Shown here in pieces: positions 51,705-63,589 of a stretch of DNA of 64,000 nucleotides; within the stretch, counting starts at the first letter, position 1; the number at the start of each line of letters is the position of its first letter. A program made the position numbers and the translations under genes. The DNA is from Chrysophaeum taylorii. Taxonomy: Eukaryota > Sar > Pelagophyceae > Pelagomonadales > Pelagomonadaceae. A model generated the notes under the pieces. That model ran no database searches and was not told the origin of the DNA. It saw nothing but the letters and a program-made list of their open reading frames with translations. The stretch is taken from positions 222,054 to 286,053 of the forward strand of contig JAQMWT010000389.1 of assembly GCA_029834535.1 (NCBI GenBank). Direction: 5' to 3'.

Positions 51705-52016
51705 TGCAGAGAAATCTGCTAGCTCCTTACCCTTATCCGTCCGTTGAGAACGCGATCTCTTCCTTACCCTTCTTCTTCCCTTTTACACAATCAAATAGTC
51801 CTCTGATTTGTGCTCACGCTCATCATCATGGTCTAGCGCGCCCCGTAGGTATGTAGGATCACATGTTACCCTGGTGTGTTTCTATGTATCGTCTGTCGTG
51901 TGCCGAGGCTAGGGGGACCCTGCCTTTTGTTCCCTGAAATCTGCCCTGCCAGACTCACAAGGTGAGACGGGATGGTTTCTCAGTGACTTAACCACTGCCT
52001 CGCGGAATTCTCTGCA
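51705..52016 (+). repeat. 3' LTR of element A
   Basis: 312 bp, TGCAGAGAA...TTCTCTGCA with a perfect 9-bp terminal inverted repeat. It has a 14-bp insertion and a 4-bp deletion relative to the 5' LTR and about ten substitutions. Followed by the target duplication GCAGC. Confidence 0.9.
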
Positions 52017-52021
52017 GCAGC

Positions 52022-53372
52022 GTCGTACATCTCCTGGGTCAACAACTTCTCGTCGAAAAAAGTCGTGCGTCGGCGACGAGAATGAATCAAACCAAACCAA
52101 CCAAAAAAGCGTACGTCGGCGAAGAAATGAATCTAACCAAACCAACCCGGAGACGCGTCGCGTCAAGATGATAATCCAACCCAACCAACTGCTTGCGAAG
52201 AATTGTATCGAAAAAAAAACAAACAAACTTACCATTATATATATATTTTTTTGGATCAAACCAGGTTAGATTGGCTCGGGACGGTAGGAACGCGCCCCTA
52301 GGCCTACGCGCCTGTCTCTACCCCTCGCTAGTCGCGAGAAGGCCATAAATTATTTTGGCATAATATACGCGAGGTTTTCTTGCCAGGCGGCCTTCAGAGC
52401 CACCATTTTACGGACGCCCACTAACGTCCGGGGGAGCCGCCTCTGTCGGCTGGGCGCGCCTCTGAGAGCCTCGCGCTCTTCTCGGGCATGGGTGTTGGAG
52501 GCTCGGATCAGATGGAGCGTTCCTGCAGAGAGATCACTGTGTCGTTGCAGAACGCGCGACTCCGAGCCATAGTACTTGACGAGTTTCTGAACTGTCTGTC
52601 TGTCTGTCTGTCTGTCGGCTCGGATCGCCTACTTTCTACAGTTTCAGGGATGCGAAGATTTGCCGCGATGCATGAGAGGCATGCACAGGGTCCAAGCGGG
52701 ACTTCGGTGGGCCCTGAGGTGCACGTGTGGGCTTCTTTCTGGTTGCTGTCGCACGCCACAACCCTCCTTCCAGCCCCAAATGCCCTGCTGATCTGTAGCT
52801 TGACGAGTAGAGACGGTCTCGCGCAGCAATGTCAGTCGTACCGCGGGACCCCCTGGTGCTACTGACAAGCTCCGCGGAGGGGGTCGCCGACCCCACGGCG
52901 CGAAACTTTAGTGCTGGGTTTCCGTCGTGTCCTCGCGCCACCCTCCCCCCTTGGAAGCGGTCTTCGCACAGCCCCGCGTAGTGTTGCGCTGTCAGAACGC
53001 ACGAGCTCTCTTTTGAGGCGCTGGCGTTACCTCCTTACCTGAGCACTGCGCTGAGGTCGAACGAAGCCCGTGAACGTCGACTCACTCCAAAAATTGAAGT
53101 GGTATTGAGTTACTGTGCTTATTATTATTGACGCGGCTTTCGCCCGCAAGCTTAGCCGCTCCCGCCAACACCATGACGACCCAATAGTGCGACATTGCGA
53201 GTTGCCTCTCCAGAGAGCTACACTATTATTCTTTGCGACACTGGAACATTTCACACCTATCTCTACAAGAGGGTTTTCTCTCCATCATACGGCTTTCCCT
53301 CCTTCCTTCCTTACCCCTTCCGCCCTTTTATCTCAGATTATGAAGAACCCAATCTGAAGCTCTTTTCCAACA
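52022..53372. other. Spacer between retrotransposons A and B
   Basis: The first 40 bp belong to the coding remnant split by element A. The next ~150 bp carry a diverged tandem repeat (GCCGACG(C/T)(A/T)CG plus TTGGTT-type tracts). A (GTCT)n run is at 52592-52617. The inverted copy of the 39306 repeat is at 52899-52973. A frame at 53195-53380 ends ESYTIILCDTGTFHTYLYKR plus an aromatic-rich tail; its origin is unknown. No intact gene. Confidence 0.4.
52899..52973 (-). repeat. Dispersed repeat, right copy
   Basis: Inverted, diverged copy of 39306-39399; the 21-nt core at 52953-52973 is identical. Confidence 0.6.
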
Positions 53373-53604
53373 TGGAGTAGGCATCCAGGTGCGTACCGTC
53401 AGGTTCGAGGTTTTCTGTTTAATTAACAGAGACTTTGTTCCTCGTTGTCAGTGTAAACGCTTCTATGGGACCTGATGTGCTTAAGGAGTTAGGGCTTAAA
53501 TCCCTACCTTGTGTAGTATAGCATGTGACAAGCGGAATGGTCTGTACACGCCTAAGACTGCACGCAGTCTCTACCATGTACCCGGAGAGAGTCAAATCTC
53601 TCCA
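53373..53604 (+). repeat. Candidate 5' LTR of element B
   Basis: The right end is fixed by the primer site that follows (…AATCTCTCCA then GGTTATGGGCCC). The left end is a guess: TGGAG at 53373 is the inverted match of the terminal CTCCA. The partner LTR lies outside the window, so the length (232 bp) cannot be confirmed. Confidence 0.4.
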
Positions 53605-53618
53605 GGTTATGGGCCCAG
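53605..53618 (+). other. Primer-binding site of element B
   Basis: GGTTATGGGCCCAG, complementary to the anticodon arm of initiator tRNA-Met and the same as in element A. Confidence 0.8.
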
Positions 53619-53972
53619 ATGCGTAGGTGTGTCAGCCCAACTGTGTTGTACGTTTAAATGGAGTGATCAATTTGCGCCTGATCACGAGTACAATGCGACA
53701 ATGAGTTTGGCGGTGGTCTACTGTACATATTTGTTGTGTGACGACGGTATGTATGTGCCCACCAGTTAATTTGGTTTGTGACCAAGTTGGGTCGGTCACT
53801 GGTCACATGCACTCGCATAACCAATAAAATTAAAATTTTTCCTATACAAGCCGCGGAAACTTGTACGGGTTTTTCCTTCCATTCCCCAACAAAAGACTGA
53901 CTGCTCGAGAACTAATCCATTCTTCAGTCTCAAGTCATCCTGTTTTTTAAATAGCATATTGATTTGTTTGGT

Positions 53973-54990
53973 CCTAACTACTAATCGACAGATGTTTGTC
54001 TGTCTGTCTGTCTGTCCCTCGATTTAGGGTAAGGATCAGGTAGGCGCGAGAGTAAGGATCAGGTAGGCACGATAGCCAGACAGTGATCCTCCAAGCCGTC
54101 TACGGCGACCTCGCAGACTATTTCCACGACCCGCGGCGGCTCTTTCAGCGCGCCATTCTCACGCCCCGTCGAAACGATGTTGTCGATGCTGACAACGCGC
54201 GCATGACCGCGGCCTTTTTTTCCCGGAGACGAGGCGTCGGAGTTCTTTTCGGCTGACTAGGCTGGGTCGGAAGACGACGCCTCGCTCTTTACAGTAGAGT
54301 TTTCAACTCCCTGACAACCAACGGGATGCTGACTTTGATCGCGAGCTTAAGGTCTTCGAAACCTCGACCCGTCGCACGGCCACTGCAACGGTACCAGATA
54401 CATGATCGATCGTGTCGTTGTCACCGAGGCTCCTCCAACCTGTATCCCTTAAGGCCCGCCTACGCCAAACGATCAACAAGAGCCAGGGCCAGACGCCCCG
54501 CGAGGTCGGCGTCCTCTTGCCCAAACCCGTCTTCTGCCACGTCCAGCTCTACGTGGCTCTCTGTCGATCGGCAACCCCGAGGATATCCTCTTCTGAGTCG
54601 ACGACTCCACCCTACCCCACACGTGCTGCGCAATACCGATAAGCCCCCTCCCGGCGTCTACACGCGCACGGTAGGTGAACTTACTGGGACCAGGTGAACT
54701 TACTGAGGTTTGAGATTGGGACTAGGTGAACTGAGTGACCAGGTGAAACTGGGACCAGGTGAACATACTGGGGTTTTTAGAGTAAAGGGTTTTTAGAGTA
54801 AACTCAAAGGTTGGCGGCGCGTGCGGATCAAAGCAGCTTAGATTGGCGGAGGCGAGAGCGACGAGCTCAAAGGATTGGTGTGAGCTGGGTGAACTTACTG
54901 ACCAGGTGAACTTATACGAAACTTACTGGGACAAGGTGAACTTACTGGGGTTAGAGATTGGGACTAGGTGAACTTACTGGCCTGCACTTG
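53973..54990 (+). mobile_element. Helentron-like element copy 5
   Basis: From CCTAACTACTAATCGACAG to CCTGCACTTG with T on each side. It sits in the leader of element B. It has a helicase remnant at 54100-54640 with the same frame breaks as copies 1-4 (YGDLADYFHDPRRL, INKSQGQTPREVGVLLPKPV), then the GGTGAACTTACTGG array. Confidence 0.75.
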
Positions 54991-55127
54991 TCTTGGCAAT
55001 AAGCCCACGTTTAAAATAGCGTACTGTACATAGAACCCGCACTTGAGAAACCCTTCATTCTTATGTGTCGAATATGTCTATCAATCCCATAACCTATTTT
55101 TTTAATAGGTCACAATCATGTCAAAAC

Positions 55128-55493
55128 TAACTAACTTAACTAACTTCAGACCTCTCCCGAGCATGGGAGCCAGGCCGGACCGACAGGAGCCAGTCCGGAA
55201 TCACGGGCCTGTAGACGAGGAGCGCCGAAAGGTCGGTCGGCGGAGAGTGATCATCAAGCTTGTCGCCATGCGACGAGGAGACCGCGATGTGACTGACAAC
55301 CAACTCGTCGATGACCTTCCGTCTTCGCCCCCCGGCCATACCCCGTCCCACTGCGAACGTTCCGGCTGCCAACCGGCCCGCCCGGGAGGCGAATAGGTGC
55401 CAACCTACGCCGGGAGGGCGGATGCCCTCGCAAGGCTCAGGATTCATGAGGCACCGTCCTCCATCGCAACCGCAGTCGGCGATCAGGGTAAGG
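55128..55493 (-). mobile_element. SINE-like element, longest copy (S2)
   Basis: 366 bp in minus orientation, flanked by the 11-bp target duplication CATGTCAAAAC (55117-55127 and 55494-55504). The 3' end is TCTGAAGTTAGTTAAGTTAG, a TTAG-type tail. The insertion split the region just at the Gag start codon of element B. The 5' head (plus strand ~55395-55493) has no clear tRNA A/B boxes; a faint likeness to a 5S rRNA box C is not convincing. No coding capacity. Confidence 0.75.
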
Positions 55494-56183
55494 CATGTCA
55501 AAACAAAAACCAATATCCACTATGGATATCTACAAACAAGAACAAATCCTCGTTGATAAGATTAACGCAGGATTGCGTTTCCAAGACAATTCAACCTAGG
55601 TGAGCTTGCAAATTGAGGTGCTTCGCAGGCATATGACAAGTCCATATGTGGACGCGTTATTCTGCTTCGATTCATATGAAGCTTACACCCGGAATGCTCC
55701 GGAATATAATCAACTTCTTGAATAAGAAGCTGGTATCATCTTCGCTCAATGGAAAGCTGAACAAGTAAACGATTTAAACTTACCTGATGAAGATGCCCTG
55801 CCTGATGATCTTAAAACTTGGCACGTCAATTCATCACATCAACTATCAGTTGATGTCCGTAATAATCTTGAACGACTTTACTACCAAGAGTCGTACAATC
55901 TCGTTCGTCCCGAATTAAATGAGGATGTCAAACGTGTCCTCACTCTATTAGATACCCGACTCCCTAAATCAATTGTGTATGATTCATCTCTAACTAACAT
56001 ATCCTTTACAGGTCTCTCTAATGCCGACTGGATCAAACACTGCGAAACTTATGCTGGTTTCTTGTACACATTCTTTAACTTAGAGTCACAAGAAAAACCC
56101 GCACTCGCTATGTGGCCTCAATTAAAGAAGATTTATTATGCAATTACTGCACATCCTAATAAACTACGTGCAGTAATGCTTTT

Positions 56184-57194
56184 CCTAACTACTAATCGAC
56201 AGATGTTTGTCTGTCTGTCTGTCTGTTTGTCCCTCGATTTAGGGTAAGGATCATGTAGGCGCGAGAATAAGGATCAGGTAGGCACGAGAGCCAGACAGTG
56301 ATCCTCCAAGCCGTCTACGGCGACCTCGCAGACTATTTCCACGAGCCGCGGCGGCTCTTTCAGCGCGCCATTCTCTCGCCCCGTCGAAACGATGTTGTCG
56401 ATGCTGACAACGTGCGCATGACCTCGGCCTTTTTTTCCCGGAGACGAGGCGTCGGAGTTCTTTTCGGCCGACTAGGTTGGGTCGGAAGACGACGCCTCGC
56501 TCTCAAGAGTCGAGTTTTGAACTCCCTGACAACCAACGGCATGCTGACTTTGATCGCGAGCTCAAAGTCTTCGCAACCTCGACCCGTCGCACGGCCACTG
56601 CAACGGTACCAGATACATGATCGATCGTGTCGTTGTCACCGAGGCTCCTCCAACCTGTATCCCTTAAGGCCCGCCTACGCCAAACGATCAACAAGAGCCA
56701 GGGCCAGACGTCCCGCGAGGTCGGCGTCCTCTTGGCGAAGCCCGTCTTCTGCCACGTCCAGCTCGACGTGGCTCTCTGTCGATCGGCAACCCCGAGGATA
56801 TCCTCTTCTGGGTCGACGACTCCGCCCTACCCCACACGTGCTGCGCAATGCCGATAAGCCCCCTCCCGGCGTCTACACGCGCACTATAGGTGAACTTACT
56901 GGGACCACGTGAACTTACTGGGGTTAGAGATGGGACTAGGTGGACTGAGTGGCCAGGTGAAACTGGGACCAGGTGAACATACTGGGGTTTTCAGAGTAAA
57001 GGGTTTTTAGAGTAAACTCAAAGGTTGGCGGCGCGTGCGGACCAAAGCAGCTTAGGTTGGCGGAGGCGAGAGCGACGAGCTCAAAGGAGTTGGTTAGAGC
57101 TAGGTGAACTTACTGACCAGGTGAACTTAACAGAAACAGGTGAACTTACTGGGGTTAGAGATTGGGAGTAGGTGAACTTACTGGCCTGCACTTG
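56184..57194 (+). mobile_element. Helentron-like element copy 6 (inside element B Gag)
   Basis: It begins CCTAACTACTAATCG after a T run, ends CCTGCACTTG before a T. On either side the Gag reads HPNKLRAVML and AYYYYETVSCADVTE, which matches the uninterrupted HPNKTRAIMLIAFNLYETVS of element A. The element therefore landed in a T-rich site without removing coding sequence (one T is ambiguous). Helicase remnant 56298-56860. Confidence 0.8.
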
Positions 57195-57542
57195 TAGCTT
57201 ACTATTACTATGAGACAGTGTCTTGTGCAGATGTTACTGAGCTTAAATCACAGTTTAATCGAATGTCTCTAAATGTTAATTGGTATGCCCATGTATTTGT
57301 CGAACAGCTCCTTGCCTTCCAATCTCAGGCAAAGCAATTAAATAATGATGAAGCATCAATCCAATTTAATAACTCCATAAGCACTCTTAAAGCTCACGAG
57401 GAGATCTACCGTCTATATTCTAATCCCTCGGATCACGAGCGCTATTCTCAATCTTTATTGGAATGGTGTAAACTCTACGAGACACGCTCTGGGAATAACT
57501 CGATTCACGATCCTGAGTTATTAAAGCTAGTTGATCCTAACG

Positions 57543-57823
57543 GCGTAGGTTGGCACCTATTCGCCTCCCGGGCGGGCCGGTTGGCAGCCGGAACGTTCGC
57601 AGTGGGACGGGGTATGGCTGGGGGGCGAATACGGAAGGTTATCGACGAGTTGGTTGTCAGTCACATCGCGGTCTCCTCGTCGCATGGCGACAAGCTTGAT
57701 GGTCACTCTCCGCCGACCGACCTTTCGGCGCTCCTCGTCTACAGGCCCGTGATTCCGGGCTGGCTCCTGTCGGTCCGGCCTGGCTCCCATGCTCGGGAGA
57801 GGTCTGAAGTTAGTTAAGTTAGT
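57543..57823 (+). mobile_element. SINE-like element, 5'-truncated copy (S3)
   Basis: 281 bp flanked by a perfect 15-bp target duplication (57528-57542 and 57824-57838, TAGTTGATCCTAACG). It matches the 3' three quarters of S2 and ends in TTAGTTAAGTTAGT. It interrupts the Gag reading ...LLKLVDPN / DVRPLLEIL. Confidence 0.8.
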
Positions 57824-59567
57824 TAGTTGATCCTAACGACGTTCGTCCACTATTGGAAATCTTGTTAAAGATATACAATGAAACAAAGTTTTCCTCTAAC
57901 CGACGCTTGGATAAACCCGCTTCCTGGATCCCTTACATCCCTGGTACTACCGCTACCAAGCCACCTAAGGTATTATTGATGGATACTATTCATCAATCCC
58001 ACGATTCTCTAAACAACGCTTACTCGTTGTTAGCTACTGTCGCTGGACAGTCTGGCTTCAACGCTCGTAAGCTTCGTAATGCAAAAGACAAAGCATCGAC
58101 AATTTTACCTCGTACCAGCTTCGATCGTCCTGTCTACTCATCTTCCTCTAACCGTAATGCGCGCTCTAATATGTCTCTTATGGACCGGGCTAGTTATCAA
58201 GTTGATCGTCTTCGCCACCTGTTTGGTGAATTACAGGAAGCGAATCCCAACCCTTCTGCCGACTCTAAAATGGTACAGGGGGAAATGAAAAGCTTATTGA
58301 GTACCCTCTGGACAACCGCTTCTCAAGCTTCGACACAGTCCTTAGATCCTGATGAAGCCACCCAAGTTCATCTCTACTTATCTCGAGTTGATATTATGTC
58401 CAATACCATATCGAACCTCTTGGAAGCCGATAAGGAATCTCTTGTTTCAGAAGAAAAGTATCAAACTGAAACATCTGCTCCTGAAGCGTCCCCCAGTGAT
58501 GCGGAGCAGAGGGGGACTGCTGATACAGAGAAAATGTCCCACACTTTCCTGTCAATTAAAGATGATGAAATCGATAACATCCCTCAGCCGCTATTGCAGC
58601 ACATAAATGCTAAAGCTCAGAATGCTATCGTTCGTCGTCAAGCTCGGGAAACTTCCTCGCACTCTGAGCTCCCCAGTAATCTACCCAATGAAGATAATGA
58701 AGATGGTACAGATCCCCCTGTGTTGCTACCAAAATTAAATACTGGTTTTACACTCGTCGTTGTGCCTTCCGAACAAACGCAAAGTTTCATGACACAGTAC
58801 GTGTTTGGTCAAAGCTCAACACATGCCTGTTATGCAACAATGCTTAAACTGTACAACGAGTACAATTTGCCGCTAATGACTACGCCAGGATATGCTGACA
58901 CATGTGCTTCTCAACATGTAATCAACTTTAAACGTTATGCTGATCCTATTCACATCGTAAAGCTACCCGAGTCCTTATCACCTGCTATCCAGACTGCTAC
59001 GGATACGCAGAGAATCACACATGCTATGATTATAAGGACCGTCATTCCCGCTCTCCCAAAGCATCCAAATGTGGGATATGTAAAGCTAGACGTTGCGCTT
59101 TTTCTACCCAAGCAAAACGACCATAACGATCCCGATCTGCACATCATCAGTATGACTCAATGGGGAGAAGATAAACTTGGTATACATCTTTATGGAGTTG
59201 AATTTAAAGGACAATCATCTATCCAGAGTAAAATTGATGATAATGTCAAGATTACTTTGTTTAGACTCAGTAACCTGTTGCCAACTCTACCAATTTACTC
59301 GCTACAACAAGCAAAAGCGCGTAAAATGGAACTTCGCTCACTACAGTTCAGACTATGTGCTTTAACGAACAACGCGAAATGCTTAAACTATATTCCACCC
59401 TCATGGAACGCGTAATTTACGTCCCATGGCTTAAAACCATCCTGGAGTCAATGCATTCGCAGCTGCCTTACATACGCAAGCATTTCCCACCTCCCGTATG
59501 ACGCAAGGTTACAACACGTTTGCTCCATACAGTAACTTCATCTCCTAGCCCACGAATACCTACAGTA

Positions 59568-61260
59568 ACTCTACTTTGCTCTGGGATGTCCACTCCTGCA
59601 TTCTTGGCTTGCGCTTCTAATGACTTGCAAATCAACATCAACGTTAAAGTTCTTGTTGAGAGCGACGACAATATCACGCACATGCTACGAAGACGTTTTG
59701 GTAATTCCATCGAAGTTTTCCCATCCCTACCTAAGTTTTTGACATATCTCCATCGAGCATCGGACGTTGAACGTGCACGATATTACACTGACATAGTGGA
59801 ATTGACATCACCATGCACAAATCGCAACATAATCAATGGGAGATCCATTTCCACCTTCGAGCGCGACATGGATGATTCCTTGTTTCCAAGTGCTCTAAGT
59901 GTACTTGAGCTTTTAAAGCCGCTCGTTCTTTTCATGGAAATGACACCACCACACTCCGCATCGTATGAAGATCATATACGAGTTGCTAATCTCATCTTCT
60001 CAACGATGCACTATACGGTGGATATATGTGACCGATTTCCATGCTATCTATGTGGATTATCAAGCCAGAGAAAGATGGATCCTCGTCGCACGCAAATATA
60101 ACACCGGCCCTCTTGATCTGCTTTCATGGCATAATAAACGAGTCACTTCCTTTCTGGACATTGCAGACCACGCTAACTCCATCAGTCGCAAGTTAATAGT
60201 CGACGAACCTTGGACGCAGGTCTTTCCTGACATACCATTCGTGTCTACACCTAAAACCTACAATATTTTCAGTCGTACAGGATCCGTGCGCTTAACTGTG
60301 ACTGAGCTTGAAACCTTAACCATGCTGTTCCTTCGTCTGCACTCTAACAGAACAGTCGAACATCCCAGTCAAGATGAAATGGAGGGCATTTCTAACTTTC
60401 GCCTTGGATTCTTGACTAATTCAAGAAAACCACTTGCTTGCATGAGATCTCCTATTGAACTCAAAGCTTTCGTGCTCCTCTATAATATTATGGGACGTTT
60501 ATTCCCTAAATCTATCACATTACCTGTGTCCTTATCGTATTACAACTATCGAATCTAACAACCATCTCACAGGTTATTCTTAAATAAATCCTCTACTTCC
60601 TCCATCATTTACATCGCCGGTGGGAAGACATACAGGCGGAGGGGACATAACAGTTTCTAACTCCTCTTCTAAATACCAGGCACATATAAATGCTTTTTGG
60701 CGAAAACCTATAGCTTCCTAGCACATGATGCCGGAATCGATGAGACTGCTTATCTCGAACCTGTTGCTGGTTTTCTTTGGCTTTGCCAAGCATACCATCA
60801 CAATAATGAAAATCAAGACACGCGTCGTCTAGTACAAGCACTGGTTCCCTATACTTCTCCTGTATTTCACGATGCTTTTGTCTTCTACCCTCAGGAAAAT
60901 CGTCTCGGATTTATCGATAAAATATTTGCTTTAAGTGACATGCATTCTGTCCCAAAGCAGATACCTGGGCTTTATTACATCAAGCGATAGGAAGATGGGT
61001 GCCAAAGTTCGTTCTATATACACTCCCACTCCTACCATTCGTGGATTTGCTAGTATGCTCGTGTACGATCCACGACTCGATCGCATTCGACACTACTCAA
61101 CTCATGAATCGTCACGCGCCAATAACTTCACAGCGTACCAAATCAATTCTTTTGTCTTTGTCCCCGGACCTATGCTGTGATATCATCGCTAATGCTATTC
61201 CAGCTGGAACATATCATATATTTTATAAACATTTGTGTCAGCTTTGTCTATGACTTGCGT
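59568..61260 (+). pseudogene. Element B cytosine-5 DNA methyltransferase domain (frameshifted)
   Basis: The order is the same as in element A. Motif I is LLCSGMSTPAFLA. VLVESDDN follows. Motif IV is VELTSPCTNRN with the Cys nucleophile (~59813). Motif VI is FMEMTPPH (~59935). Motif VIII is DYQARERWILVARK (~60056-60097, one frame change just before it). A target-recognition-like region includes SRTGSVRLTVTELETL. Motif X is IIANAIPAGTYHIFY (~61183). A stop at 60556 and frame changes near 60730 and 60980 break it. Conservation of the same motifs in two diverged elements argues that the enzyme was functional in their ancestor. Confidence 0.75.
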
Positions 61261-61539
61261 AAATTAACGCTATCACCATCGTTTGACCCTGATCATGCTT
61301 TCTCTAACCAAAAACTATATGTCAACCTTCTTCACCAATATATTCCCAACAGATACATCCTTAATATTACACCAGAGTTCCATTACAATGTTCTACATCT
61401 CCAATAAAAAACTCATGTTGTGATAATCTTGCTTCTAACCACGAACTTCCATCTTTTCATATCAATTCAGTAGCTCATGTCTTCCTCTCTAACACCTCAT
61501 CCACAGATATATCATCTCCTACTAAAAAGAAAACAAATT

Positions 61540-62470
61540 CCTCTTATAACGCCAAGACAGCTCCATGAGAAGCATGCGCCCTTCGATAAGAAAGTTCATG
61601 CCAGGGGCACCCTCGCATTTCGAGATGCGCAACAGCGCGCTACCGATTTTCACACAACATCCACCATTCTAGTGATTCTCAAGCTATAAAAGCTGTTCAG
61701 GTTATTGCCAGTCCTGACACACCACCAATCTGACGTACCCTACCGTAAGTTCTGTGTGGATTGTACGATTCGCAAAAAATAAAAACGCTTTCCTCATCCA
61801 CATCACCTTACAGCAACCATCATTCGAAAAGTTTTTCAACCTGGTGAAGCCTGGGCATGTGACGGTGGTTACGTCTCTGTGCTCTCGGAATGGGGATCCT
61901 TTCGACATATCATTGTTTTTAAGTGTCTCATTTCTAAATTTTTGTTAGTGTACTTTTGTCGTAGCACTAACTCCAGCGAATTTTGTAACGCCCTTGAGTT
62001 TGTCCGCAATTTTTGCTCTACTTATGTTCATGTACAACTAAAACAAATCTATTGTGATTCCTTTAAACCCTATTTATCTCAGCATGTTACAACCCCCTTC
62101 CGTGTGGAACATGGTATTAATATGTCCGCGTTCCCCACTTATTACATGTCTTTAATCATGAAGTAGAAGCCGCTGTTGGTCACATAGCCACTGCCGCGTC
62201 TACACGACTCCGGCATATGCTTAATGTATCCTATAAAGGTCACCCCCTAACAGATCCGGCACCACACTACCCGTGGGCTGTTATATGCCATCCAATCGTA
62301 TAATCTCCTCCCAAACGCTTCCCTCGACGTATTTACAATAAAGTCCTAAGCCCCCAACAAGTTTTGTTAGACCAATGTAATGTTCCCCAACAGACTACCT
62401 CAAACCTTTTGGTTCTGTTTGTTATCTGCATTTGGAACCTAACGAATTTCATAAATATGAACCCCGATGT
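61540..62470 (+). pseudogene. Element B integrase
   Basis: The zinc region is broken by several stops. The core is clear from 61850: EAWACDGGYVSVLSEWGSF (first Asp), IYCDSFKPYLS (second Asp), then NHEVEAAVGHIATAA after a frame change at ~62160 (Glu). It aligns with WACDGGYVTV / YSDAFRPY / NHEVEQSI in element A. Confidence 0.7.
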
Positions 62471-62639
62471 CGTCCCTACATCTACTTATGTGGTGCTAAC
62501 GTTATAAACCCTTTAATAACACCCCATGTTAATCATTTAGCCGATGTTGTCCTTAATCCTGAAAACGGTCAAGTCCGTGTTTCTCTAAACTGACTTTCCC
62601 CCATCTTATTTCTAAATCTCTTCCTGATTATGAACAGCA

Positions 62640-63480
62640 TCCACCTCCCGCACCTTCACCCGACATTCCCTTCTCTGTTCACAGCACCCCAATGATGCGG
62701 CGCAGAGGGGGAATGCTATGCCTACCGACACTGACCATGAGAGGGGGACTCCTTCTTCTCATCTCCATGCTCCCTCTCCCGTTCCCGCATGTGCTCCAGC
62801 TGCTTCTGCACCCGCTTCTGCACCCGCTACTTCCGCCACCACACCCTACATCTGAAGTGTCTTCCAACACTTTGCCACTTTTACCATCTTATCGGTCTCT
62901 CTATTCCCAGGATGTCCTCCGTCTCACCCTGGTCCTCATCACCCTTAACCTCGTCGCAAAACCAATCTCAAGGATGTTCTCACTCGAATTGCCTCGCCTA
63001 CTGTTGCCGCTTATAAACAAGCCGGTGGTGCGCTTGCCGACTTCAAGTATGACCTCTCCAAGCAGTACATAACTTTCTGCGACCCCACCCTCCACTCCCT
63101 TCATCTTGCTCATGGCATCCACTGGACGGCTATACCTCCAGAGGGGGAATTTACACCATCACTTCATCACCATGTGCACCAAGCGATTTCACAGTCCTCT
63201 TCAGTTATGTGTCATAGGAGCCATAGCCACCCATCGCCTGATGCTCCCCATGTTCACTTCTGCGACGACGTCAACCTTGCAGACTTTCACCTTCCTCAAG
63301 CTCTCGTTCATTTAATTTCTGAACATGCTCACGCCTTTCAAGTTCCTCCCGCTCAATATGTTTATGCTTTGTTCACGCCCACTCCATTTTGGATCATAAT
63401 GACGCTTCTTATGGTGCCTCCGAGCCTCATCTCACCGCCATCGAAGGCTATATCACCGTGAAATCGCATTACATTGATTG
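62640..63480 (+). pseudogene. Element B conserved domain between integrase and RT
   Basis: A Pro/Ala-rich linker, then TVAAYKQAGGALADFKYDLS, IHWTAIPPEGEFTP and PQALVHLISEHAHAFQVPPA in changing frames. It is related to 46711-47665 of element A. Function unknown. Confidence 0.45.
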
Positions 63481-63589
63481 AGCCCATCTTGGTGATGCTC
63501 CTCTACTAGTCGTTCAACTCATCGAAGATCCCGATCACGCTCATCTGCACGATAATGTCGCTTCTTTACGCCATTACATCATCTGACGA

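Larger units (their letters stand above)
39997..52016 (+). mobile_element. Retrotransposon A: 12.0-kb Ty1/copia-type element with a cytosine methyltransferase domain
   Basis: A complete element with LTRs 39997-40298 and 51705-52016 and 5-bp target duplication GCAGC at 39992-39996 and 52017-52021. The LTRs differ by about ten substitutions and two indels (14 and 4 nt), so the insertion is not recent. The order is LTR, initiator-tRNA primer site, Gag-like, protease, C5-methyltransferase, integrase, unknown conserved domain, RT and RNase H, two extra ORFs, purine tract, LTR. Integrase before RT defines copia type. Frameshifts and stops are spread along the coding region, so this copy is defective. 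Base composition is visibly less GC-rich than the host genes. Confidence 0.9.
55495..59415 (+). pseudogene. Element B Gag-like and protease region (interrupted)
   Basis: It starts MSKQKPISTMDIYKQ after the SINE target duplication. It has in-frame stops (about 55597 and 55723), is split by Helentron copy 6 and SINE S3, then is intact for 520 codons (57853-59415). Matches to element A include QEKPALAMWPQLKKIYYAIT, MSLNVNWYAHVFVEQL, FNARKLRNAK and the protease block YADTCASQHVI with TATDTQRITHAM and HPNVGYVKL. After the protease, IISMTQWGEDKLGIHLYGVE fits the flap side of copia proteases. The DTCAS loop lacks the usual Gly. Confidence 0.7.

Noticed and set aside
55395-55493. 5S rRNA- or tRNA-derived head of the SINE-like element
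   Set aside because: Only a faint likeness to a 5S box C (CGATGGAGGAC) and no paired A and B boxes at proper spacing.
61477-61689. Small plus-strand ORF in element B as a separate gene
   Set aside because: It overlaps the decayed zinc region of the integrase and only one of its frames fits the element A sequence.
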